Assembly (NCBI GenBank): GCA_913030785.1
Contig: CAJWER010000121.1
Span: forward strand, 1 to 8,469
Direction of reading: 5' to 3'
Source: an uncultured Chloroflexota bacterium
GTDB taxonomy: Bacteria; Chloroflexota; Dehalococcoidia; Lucifugimonadales; CAJWER01
Length of the DNA: 8,469 bases
Shown here in pieces: positions 1 to 5,696 of the stretch. The position numbers were made by a program, and so were the translations under genes. The notes under the pieces are model-generated. The model searched no databases, was not told where the DNA came from, and was given only the letters and a program-made list of their open reading frames with translations. Numbering within the stretch: position 1 is the stretch's first letter; every line of letters begins with the position of its first letter.

Positions 1-639
1 CCCGGTCTGCGAGGTAGACCACTCTACAGCGTCCGCGGTCGCTAGTGCGGCGTCGACCATGAAGCCTTTCGCACCCCCCAGTGTTCCATCGAGAGGGTCA
101 CCACTGGACCACTGAGAGTGGACATAGCCGGTGTAGGCTCCCTGGGATTTTGCTTTGAGGAAGATATCTGTATTCGACGGATAGAGACTCTCAATTCCTG
201 TACCCTCATAGCCCCTTGAGAGATCGAACATGCTGTAGTTCAAGGTGTGGAAACCAGCCAGGGTCACGAATTGGAAGGTGTAGCCCATGGCCGCCAGCTC
301 CGTCTGGAACTTGGCGATGGTGGTGGCGTCGAGGTTGCGAGACCAGTTGAAGGAGGGAGAGCAGTTGTAGGCCAGCTTTTTATTCGGATAGTGCTCGTGG
401 ACACCCTCGGCGAAGATCTTCGCCTCCTCGAGGTCCGGTTTCGAGGTTTCGCACCAGATCATGTCCGAGTAGGGCGCGTAGGCGACGCCACGGGAGATGG
501 CGGCGTCGAGGCATCCACCATAGGTGAAGAAGCCTTCGCTGGTGCGCGCGCCATCGAGGAAGGGCCAATCCCTGGGGTCGATGTTGTTGGTGAGCAGGGT
601 GGCGCTGTTGGCGTCGGTCCTGGCGATGAGCACCGATGG
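1..639 (-). CDS. aceA: Isocitrate lyase, C-terminal part (partial at both ends)
   Basis: Isocitrate lyase splits isocitrate into glyoxylate and succinate, the first step of the glyoxylate shunt in the cytoplasm. The minus-strand frame is open from 639 to the window edge. It begins P-S-V-L-I-A-R-T-D-A-N and contains family hallmarks: TSEGFF, AYAPYSDMIWCET, the active-site segment NCSPSFNW (343-366), TIAKFQ.ELAAMG and TLAGFHTLNYSMFDL (to about 220). The N-terminal part, including the catalytic KKCGH loop, is absent because the gene stops at a junction with purL at 620-639. The 3' end runs off the window. After SMFDLSRGY (about 210) the sequence no longer resembles the usual lyase C-terminus, which carries a YTATxHQxxVGxGYFD-like segment. 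Only scattered residues (YT, H, GG) could be aligned, so the tail is either divergent or foreign. I am sure of the family for 210-639 and unsure of 1-210. Confidence 0.85.
620..639. other. Inverted junction between isocitrate lyase (-) and purL (+)
   Basis: On the minus strand these 20 bases encode the P-S-V-L-I-A lead-in to the lyase ARTDAN motif. On the plus strand they encode L-A-M-S-T-D, the start of the PurL LAMSTDGNGRY motif. Lyase homology is not visible to the right of 639 and PurL homology is not visible to the left of 620. Two unrelated housekeeping genes, each lacking its N-terminal part, therefore meet head-on over a short stretch that suits both. This is seen directly. The cause (amplification chimera, assembly error or real inversion) is an inference. 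Confidence 0.8.
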
Positions 640-1498
640 CAACGGACGATATTGCTTCCTGGACCCGCGTGTCGGGGGGATGATCGCTGTGGCCGAGGCG
701 TGTCGCAATGTCGCGGTTGTGGGTGCGGAGCCGGTCGCGCTGACCGACTGTCTGAATTTTGGCAATCCGGAGCGGCCCGAGGCCTACTACCAGCTCGAGG
801 AGTGCATTATGGGGATTGCGCTGGCCAGCAAGCTCCTTGGCGCACCGGTTATCAGCGGTAACGTGAGCCTTTACAACGAGACGCGCGGCGAGGCGATCTA
901 TCCGACGCCTGTCATAGGCGCCCTTGGGCTGATGGACGATGTGACACGGAACGCTCCTATTGCATTTGGCGACGAGGGCGACGTGGTGCTGCTCCTCGGT
1001 GCAACGAAGTTTGGTGGCGCACCCGAGTCCCTGGCGGGGAGCGAGTACCTGGAGACTGTTCACGGCCTGGTTGCGGGTCAGCCGCGCATCGACATGGAGT
1101 TGGAGATAGCGGTGCAGCGTGCTTGTCGGCGCGCCGTGGCAGAAGGCCTGGTGTCGTCGGCCCATGACTGCTCAGACGGAGGACTGGCTGTCGCCGTGGC
1201 CGAGTCCTGCATCGCCGGTGAGATCGGTTTCTCGGGCAGCTTGGAGGTGTCGGGACGCTGGGACGCGGCGCTCTTCGGCGAAGAGCAATCACGTATCGTC
1301 ATATCGGTACCTGCTGCTAATCGGGAAGCGGTGGAGGGCATATGCGCGGAGGAGAGTGCGCCTGTGGCACTCCTCGGCGAGGTCGGTGGGGAGGCGCTGG
1401 TGATCGCGGGGCTGCTGGATGTGCCGCTGAACCATATCGTTGACGCTTGGAAGGGTGGCCTGGAGCGTGCCGCGGAGGGCTCCGCCAGTACTGACTAG
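620..1498 (+). CDS. purL: Phosphoribosylformylglycinamidine synthase II, C-terminal part
   Basis: PurL is the ATP-dependent synthetase subunit that makes FGAM from FGAR in purine biosynthesis, with PurQ supplying ammonia. About 292 residues remain of a protein that is usually about 730-750 residues long in the short form. Visible motifs in order are LAMSTDGNGRY, DPRVGGMIAVAEACRN, TDCLNFGNPERPE, PVISGNVSLYNE, IYPTPVIG and the C-terminal AIRS-domain motif SAHDCSDGGLAVAVAES (about 1156-1206). The C-terminus ends in TAG at the expected place. The N-terminal half, with the first ATP-binding domain, is missing because the gene begins at the junction at 620. An ATG at 626, or another at 524 inside the antisense of the lyase, would open the frame, but neither is a natural start. 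Assignment is firm and the gene is broken or chimeric. Confidence 0.95.
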   Translation: MAMSTDGNGRYCFLDPRVGGMIAVAEACRNVAVVGAEPVALTDCLNFGNPERPEAYYQLEECIMGIALASKLLGAPVISGNVSLYNETRGEAIYPTPVIGALGLMDDVTRNAPIAFGDEGDVVLLLGATKFGGAPESLAGSEYLETVHGLVAGQPRIDMELEIAVQRACRRAVAEGLVSSAHDCSDGGLAVAVAESCIAGEIGFSGSLEVSGRWDAALFGEEQSRIVISVPAANREAVEGICAEESAPVALLGEVGGEALVIAGLLDVPLNHIVDAWKGGLERAAEGSASTD

Positions 1499-1500
1499 TC

Positions 1501-1530
1501 TTGACACTCCACGGCGCGTGGTGCTACTTT
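1501..1530 (+). promoter_or_regulatory. Candidate sigma-70 promoter ahead of the zinc-ribbon gene and dtd
   Basis: A consensus -35 hexamer TTGACA (1501-1506) lies 18 bp from TACTTT (1525-1530), a fair -10. It sits in the 98-bp gap between purL and the fmdB-like gene, pointing to the latter. The spacer contains a short palindrome CCACG-gcg-CGTGG (1509-1521), which could be an operator or a weak hairpin. Pattern-based only. Confidence 0.4.
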
Positions 1531-1596
1531 TACATGTACCCATTTAGCAGTCACTGAGGGCGGCTGCTATTTTTCATTCTGGGGACGGAGGGGTTT

Positions 1597-1986
1597 GTGC
1601 CTAGGTACGACTACGAGTGCCAGAACTGTCATCATATTTTCGAGGTCAAGCAGAGCTTCTCCTCGGAACCTGTAGCTACATGCCCGGAGTGTATGAATGG
1701 AGCACAGCGGATGATACGCGCCGTCCCAATCGTGTTCAAGGGTAGTGGATTCTACGTCAATGACTACGGCAAGGGTGGGGGCTCGACTGCCTCGGAGCCC
1801 AATGTCGCCGAGGAGTCCAAGTCCGAGTCCAAATCAGAAACCAAGTCTGAGTCTAAGAACGAGTCCAAAACGGAGTCTAAGTCCGAGTCTAAGTCCGAGT
1901 CTAAGTCCGAGTCTAAGTCCGAGTCTAAGTCCGAGTCCAGTTCCAACACTACGAGCGACTCAAAGAAGGAGTCCAAGGCCTCCTGA
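1597..1986 (+). CDS. FmdB-family zinc-ribbon protein with low-complexity Ser/Glu/Lys tail
   Basis: This is a small protein of 129 residues. Residues 1-60 form the FmdB/CxxC_CxxC_SSSS zinc ribbon: MPRYDYEC at the N-terminus, zinc-binding pairs C8/C11 and C29/C32, and the family-typical VFKGSGFYVNDYG segment near 50-60. From about residue 74 to the end it is an ESKS/ESKN/ETKS tail, highly charged and probably disordered, with a perfect tandem repeat at residues 93-112. The family is called a putative regulator, but its role is not established, and I do not assign one. The start is GTG at 1597, chosen because it gives the canonical MPRY/MPxYxY start and has a purine-rich ribosome site (GGAGGGG, 1587-1593) close upstream. 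The stop is TGA. Dtd begins 31 bases downstream, so the two are probably co-transcribed. Confidence 0.9.
   Translation: MPRYDYECQNCHHIFEVKQSFSSEPVATCPECMNGAQRMIRAVPIVFKGSGFYVNDYGKGGGSTASEPNVAEESKSESKSETKSESKNESKTESKSESKSESKSESKSESKSESSSNTTSDSKKESKAS
1873..1932 (+). repeat. Perfect 12-bp tandem repeat, five copies, inside the fmdB-like gene
   Basis: The unit GAGTCTAAGTCC (Glu-Ser-Lys-Ser) occurs five times without change. It is embedded in a longer imperfect tract of the same theme from about 1816 to 1938. Because 12 is a multiple of three, copy-number change would lengthen or shorten the tail without shifting the frame. Confidence 0.97.
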
Positions 1987-2017
1987 GCGTATTGACGAGG
2001 GTGATAGGCCTGCGACG

Positions 2018-2482
2018 ATGAGAGCTCTAATTCAGCGGGTTTCAAAGGCGTCGGTCTCGATCGACGGCGAGGTTGTCGGGGCTATAGGGCCTGGTCTGCT
2101 GATACTTCTGGGGGTCTCCAGGGACGACACTGATGAGGACGCGAGTTACATAGTTGGGAAGGTCGTAAATCTCCGAATCTTCTCCAACGATGAGCGTAAA
2201 TTTCAGAGCTCAGCCACCGACGTAGGGGCTGAGCTTCTTGTTGTCAGCCAATTTACACTTTACGGTGAAACCCGAAAGGGACGCCGTCCCTCTTTTACAC
2301 TGGCCGCTGCCCCCGACGAGGCCAACCGCCTCTTCGAGCGCGCCGTGGCGCTATTCAAGGACACGGGACTGAAGGTGGAGACCGGAACGTTCCAGGCCTA
2401 CATGGCCGTGGCACTGGTCAATGATGGTCCGGTCACTCTCATGCTCGATACTGCCGATCGCGAGCGCCCCCGCCGAGGCTAG
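2018..2482 (+). CDS. dtd: D-aminoacyl-tRNA deacylase
   Basis: Dtd hydrolyses D-aminoacyl-tRNA (and mischarged Gly-tRNAAla), a cytoplasmic proofreading step of translation. The protein has 154 residues, close to the usual 145-150, with a few extra C-terminal residues (DRERPRRG). It opens with the typical MRALIQRVSKASV and has NLRIFSND (51-58), the catalytic-pocket motif SQFTLYG (77-83), KGRRPSF (87-93) and the Gly-cis-Pro motif NDGPVT (135-140), which is placed across the dimer interface in known Dtd structures. The ATG at 2018 was chosen because it starts exactly at the family N-terminus. The frame is open further upstream (to 1745) only because the repeat of the preceding gene has no stops in any frame. 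It lies 31 bp after the zinc-ribbon gene on the same strand and converges with the propeller gene downstream. Confidence 0.96.
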   Translation: MRALIQRVSKASVSIDGEVVGAIGPGLLILLGVSRDDTDEDASYIVGKVVNLRIFSNDERKFQSSATDVGAELLVVSQFTLYGETRKGRRPSFTLAAAPDEANRLFERAVALFKDTGLKVETGTFQAYMAVALVNDGPVTLMLDTADRERPRRG

Positions 2483-2518
2483 TTTTTCGTGGTGGTGTCG
2501 TCTCTGTAGTCTTCTAGT

Positions 2519-2547
2519 CCACTTGTGCTGCGATGCCCGACAAGTGG
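2519..2547. repeat. Inverted repeat between convergent genes, possible weak terminator
   Basis: CCACTTGT (2519-2526) and ACAAGTGG (2540-2547) are exact complements around a 13-base loop. They lie in the 101-bp gap where dtd and the propeller gene converge. No clear T-run follows on either strand, so a Rho-independent terminator is not well supported. Confidence 0.3.
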
Positions 2548-2583
2548 CGTCGCCTATTTCCGCACCCTGCTCGAAGCGCGCGC

Positions 2584-3882
2584 CTAGCGTGGGGACCAGA
2601 ATGCCAGGGTGTCCTCGCCGATGGTGTCTACGGTGAAAAAGGGTGCGATGGCCATGACGATGATGCGATCCGGCGCTTGCTGGGCCGTCGACGCCGACAC
2701 CGCGTTGCCGGCCAGCCTTCCCGCGAACCCGATCGAGTTCCCGTCGGGTGACCACTGGGTGTGGGACTTCGCGTACTGGTCGAAAAACTGGAATACGGTG
2801 AGCTGGTCTATGGAAGGCAGGAAATCGACGAGGGGCTGAGACTCTCCCGTTTCCACGTCCAGGACATTCCATAGGAGCACGCCTTCGGTTTCTGCGAGCG
2901 TGACGTAGGCCAGTTTGGTTCCATCGGGAGACCAGAAGAACGCGATGACGTTGTCGCGGATTGCAGTGGTCCCGGGGGAGCCGTCGGGTCGCAACACGCT
3001 GATGTTCTGGTATACGAGCAGCCCCATGGATCGTAGGGTTAGCACTCGGTCGGGGAGCGTCACCGCGAGCCACTTGGAGTCTGGCGACCACAGGAATGCA
3101 GCGCTGGCGGGCACGTCCTCCACAGGACTGGGATCCAGCTTATCGGGGTCCGACAGGTACGAGGATAGACCATCGGGGCCATTGGCTGAGACGAACGCGA
3201 TCTTGTCACCGGATGGACTCCACGAGGGTACCCTGTATGCGAGGCTCTTGGTGGGGAGTGGGAGGGGCCTAGAGCTTGCGGCCTCAGCGTCGACTATGAA
3301 GTGATCGAAGCCCCGGTGAACGAGGAGGCGAGTGGAGTGCGGCGATCACCCAAGCCACAGCGGTCCGTTGCCCAGTGTGAATGCTGGCGCTTTGTCGTCC
3401 CGGAGGTCGTCGACATACAACTTCAGCCCTTTCGGAGAGCCACCTATGAAGTCTACGCGGTTGCTGTCGGGCGACCAGTATGAGTAATGGGGAGCACGCT
3501 CAGCGACAATCGTGGTTTCGCCCGTAATCCCGGCGTGGATCTTGTGCAGCACTCCGGTGACCGTGTTTCGGAAATACAGCTCGGCGATAGAGTTGCCCTC
3601 GCCATCTTGCACAACCCCTGAAATCACGAGACGACGCCCGTTCGGGGACCAGGTTGGCCATGTGAAGAAGCCGTCGTCAGGGCTCACGACAATCTGGTCC
3701 TGGCCGTCCGGATCAACTGTCAAGACCCGGCCGTCAGGATCGACGTAGGCAATTCGGTTGACCGACAGGTCCGGGGGCAAGGGTGCTTTGTTGCCGTAGA
3801 TCCCGCCGTGACCGCCGGCGACAGCGACTACCACCATAGTGGCTGCTAGTAGGACCAGCAGGGCGTATATCCTGAGTAGCAA
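2584..3882 (-). pseudogene. WD40/TolB-like (PD40) beta-propeller, interrupted by one in-frame TGA
   Basis: Read as one frame this is a 432-residue protein. Residues 6-23 are a hydrophobic signal or anchor helix. The rest is a chain of W-S-P(D/N/S)-G/S repeats typical of TolB/PD40 propeller blades, with the Trp at 78, 136, 221, 265, 317, 377 and 429. Codon 179 (3346-3348) is TGA exactly where the Trp of another W-S-P blade belongs: L-W-L-G-stop-S-P-H-S-T-R. The frame continues unbroken past it through VPSWSPSGDKIAF and on to the end. TGG to TGA is a single-base change. The start is TTG at 3882, with GGAG a few bases upstream. The gene is divergent from the small secreted-protein gene and convergent with dtd. 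Function is unknown; such propellers often bind proteins at or outside the membrane. It could be a true nonsense mutant or a sequencing error. Without readthrough it would give 178 residues. Confidence 0.85.
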
Positions 3883-4002
3883 CTTGGTCTCCGAGACTAG
3901 CTGTCTAGTAGCCTTTGTGGGGTCGAATAGTTGGCCAGAGGCCGGTAGCTATCTATCCAACCATACCAATTTGTCTCTTCTCTCGCACCAGCAATGGGCA
4001 AA

Positions 4003-4032
4003 TTGGTCGGGACACTCTCGCGATGGTAGTAT
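4003..4032 (+). promoter_or_regulatory. Candidate promoter for the small secreted-protein gene
   Basis: TTGGTC (4003-4008) is followed after 18 bp by TAGTAT (4027-4032), overlapping an AT-rich TATTAT (4030-4035). It lies in the 221-bp divergent gap between the propeller gene and the gene starting at 4104, which otherwise holds nothing recognisable. The match is modest. Confidence 0.25.
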
Positions 4033-4103
4033 TATCTTTACGGTTTCTCTTTGCCGATTCACCAAACGAAACCAAGCGTAGGAGCCGGATGGGAGAAGGT
4101 CCA

Positions 4104-4580
4104 ATGAAGAAGCGATGGATTACCCTGCTAGCTGTCGTGCTACTGGCTATTGGATTGTCCCTTTCGGCGACCGTGATACTGGCGGGTAGAGGTGATTCAG
4201 GGCTTTTCGATACTGACAAGCTGTCGGTTAGAGTCGCAGCACTACTGGGACTCGATGAAACGGTGGTCGATGATGCGATCAAGCAGGCCCGCAGGGAGCT
4301 GTGGGACGAAGGTCTCCAGGCGAAGCTATCCATCTACGAGGCGAAGTTGACGGCCATGGTCGAAGAAGGCGTGTTGACCCAAGAGCAGGCCGACGAAAAA
4401 TTGAAGGAGTCGTTGTTAAAATCGAAGGGTGCCACGGTTTTGAAGAAGGTGGCCTCGAAGGACGAATCTCTCCAAGAAAAGTTCACCGCTATGGTCGAAA
4501 AAGGCGCTCTGACCCAGGAACAGGCCGATGAAAAGCTAAGATGGATTCTAGCGGGGAAAACGAAGGCCAAATCCTCGTAG
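4104..4580 (+). CDS. Small secreted helical protein with duplicated motif, DUF2680-like
   Basis: The protein has 158 residues. Residues 1-28 are a clear signal peptide or N-terminal anchor (MKKRW, then a hydrophobic run). The mature part is helical and charged: LSVRVAALLGLDETVVDDAIKQARREL, then two copies of a motif of the form K-(L/F)-T-A-M-V-E-x-G-x-L-T-Q-E-Q-A-D-E-K-L (about residues 81-101 and 126-146), joined by a Lys-rich linker. The motif resembles the short repeats of DUF2680 and similar secreted proteins of Firmicutes and Chloroflexota, whose function is not known. I infer an extracytoplasmic location and make no functional claim. ATG 4104 was chosen for its MKK signal start and the GGAGAAGG just upstream (4092-4099). 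An in-frame ATG at 4089 with its own GGAG (4081-4084) is an alternative adding five residues. The gene is divergent from the propeller gene and convergent with nadC. Confidence 0.75.
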   Translation: MKKRWITLLAVVLLAIGLSLSATVILAGRGDSGLFDTDKLSVRVAALLGLDETVVDDAIKQARRELWDEGLQAKLSIYEAKLTAMVEEGVLTQEQADEKLKESLLKSKGATVLKKVASKDESLQEKFTAMVEKGALTQEQADEKLRWILAGKTKAKSS

Positions 4581-4670
4581 CTCCCACCGAAGCACGAGAG
4601 CGAACCGCCGAGAAAGCGAACGAGAGCCTCACAACGAAGGGTGCGCAGCATCCTCGCCTGATGTAGCACT

Positions 4671-4718
4671 CTCACCTCAATCCTCTCCCTCCAAGGGAGA
4701 AGGTTTAGGATGAGGGGG
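4671..4718. repeat. REP-like imperfect palindrome in the intergenic spacer
   Basis: CCTCTCCCT (4682-4690) pairs with AGGGAGA-AGG (4694-4703, one bulge), and the outer CCTCA (4675-4679) pairs with TGAGG (4711-4715). This CTCACC-CTCTCCCT / AGGGAGAGG-GGATGAGG pattern resembles dispersed intergenic palindromes known from many bacterial genomes. It sits between the convergent 4580 and 4793 gene ends and could help end transcription on either strand. A separate 10-bp palindrome GGGCATGCCC lies at 4749-4758. Confidence 0.55.
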
Positions 4719-4792
4719 ATGTTCCCTGTCATGGTAGGACTGGCCCAAGGGCATGCCCTGATCAGCCCAACTAGGCGCGTGCAGCACTCCAC

Positions 4793-5680
4793 CTAAGCGT
4801 GCGCAGCACCACTGAAATCGAGGCTCAGGTCCAGGGCCTTGACGGAGTGGGTCAGCGCACCTACCGAGATCATGTCTACTCCGGTGGCGGCTATCTCGGC
4901 TACGTTCTCCAGGACAATGTTTCCCGAAGCCTCGGTTAGCGCCTTGCCATTTGCCCGCCTTACGGACTCGGCCATCATCTCCGCTGGCATATTGTCGAGC
5001 AGCAGGATTTCGGCGCCGGCAGTCAGGGCCTCATCGACTTGCGCCAGGTCTTCGACCTCCACCTCGATTTTCATTGCATGTGGTGCGGTCTTGCGGAGCC
5101 GCTCGATTGCCTGGGCAAGGGTCAGTCCATACGAGGCTGCTGCGGCGATGTGGTTGTCCTTGATCAGGATGCCGTCGCCCAGGTTGCGCCGGTGGTTCTT
5201 GCCTCCGCCCGCTGCTACGGCGTACTTGTCGAGTGTGCGGAGGCCCGGGACGGTCTTGCGCGTGTCGAGGATCACTGCCGGGTAGGGCTTCACCGCATCG
5301 ACGTAGCGGCGAGTCTCGGTGGCTATGCCAGACATTCGCTGCATGAAGTTCAGGGCGGTGCGTTCGCCCTTCAATATCGCCGCCATCGGACCTATGACCT
5401 CGACGACGACGTCTGCCTCGATCCCTTGCTCGGTGTCCGAGGGGTGCAGTGTCGAGCCGTCGGGGAGCAGGAGCGTGACCACGAGATCGGGATCTACTCG
5501 GTTCCATACCGCCTCGGCGAGCGCGGAGCCGGCTAGTACGCCGTGGGCCTTGGCTATCACCAGAGCGCGGCCCTGGAGTTCCGGTGGTATGAGGCCGTCC
5601 GTGGTGGGATCGCCTGCGGAGAGGTCCTCCGTTAGGGCACGCTCGACGACCTGGTCGATGTCGAATGGGGTCAGTTTCAA
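4793..5680 (-). CDS. nadC: Nicotinate-nucleotide pyrophosphorylase (quinolinate phosphoribosyltransferase)
   Basis: NadC converts quinolinate and PRPP to nicotinate mononucleotide, CO2 and PPi in de novo NAD synthesis. Its 295 residues are slightly longer than the usual 275-290. The N-terminal domain (1-115) ends in GERTALNFMQRMSGIAT (105-121). The TIM-like barrel carries the substrate-binding motifs ILDTRKTVPGLR (137-148), GGGKNHRRNLGDGILIKDNH (158-177), KIEVEVE (204-210), ILLLDN (225-230) and MISVGALTHS (270-279). All the expected Arg, His and Lys ligands are present. The start is TTG at 5680 with a GGTGG-type site upstream; it gives the family-typical LTPFxIDxxVxxALxEDL start. It lies 16 bp after the nadA stop, so it is the last gene of the miaB-nadA-nadC operon. 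The gene appears intact. Confidence 0.97.
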   Translation of the reverse strand: MKLTPFDIDQVVERALTEDLSAGDPTTDGLIPPELQGRALVIAKAHGVLAGSALAEAVWNRVDPDLVVTLLLPDGSTLHPSDTEQGIEADVVVEVIGPMAAILKGERTALNFMQRMSGIATETRRYVDAVKPYPAVILDTRKTVPGLRTLDKYAVAAGGGKNHRRNLGDGILIKDNHIAAAASYGLTLAQAIERLRKTAPHAMKIEVEVEDLAQVDEALTAGAEILLLDNMPAEMMAESVRRANGKALTEASGNIVLENVAEIAATGVDMISVGALTHSVKALDLSLDFSGAAHA

Positions 5681-5696
5681 ATGAGGTCCACCCGGC

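Noticed and set aside
524..619. N-terminal extension of purL beginning at an ATG at 524
   Set aside because: This stretch is antisense lyase coding sequence with no PurL similarity; the start is a by-product of the join.
380..1165. Long minus-strand frame rich in His, Arg and Gln
   Set aside because: It is antisense to purL and out of frame with the lyase, has biased composition and no recognisable motif, and crosses the junction.
1816..1938. CRISPR array
   Set aside because: Units are 12 bp and contiguous with no spacers, and they encode a regular ESKS protein repeat.
1764..2045. Minus-strand reading of Asp-Ser-Asp-Leu repeats, resembling an SD-repeat protein
   Set aside because: It is the antisense of the ESKS repeat in the zinc-ribbon gene. 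The sense strand has a real zinc-ribbon domain and ribosome site; the antisense has neither.
1745..2482. A 245-residue Dtd with a long Ser/Pro/Leu N-terminal extension
   Set aside because: The extension is the out-of-frame reading of the fmdB-like repeat. Dtd homology begins exactly at the ATG at 2018.
3346..3348. TGA read as tryptophan by a variant genetic code
   Set aside because: nadA and the fmdB-like gene both end in TGA at family-typical C-termini, and readthrough of nadA would run straight into nadC. A single lesion or base error is simpler.
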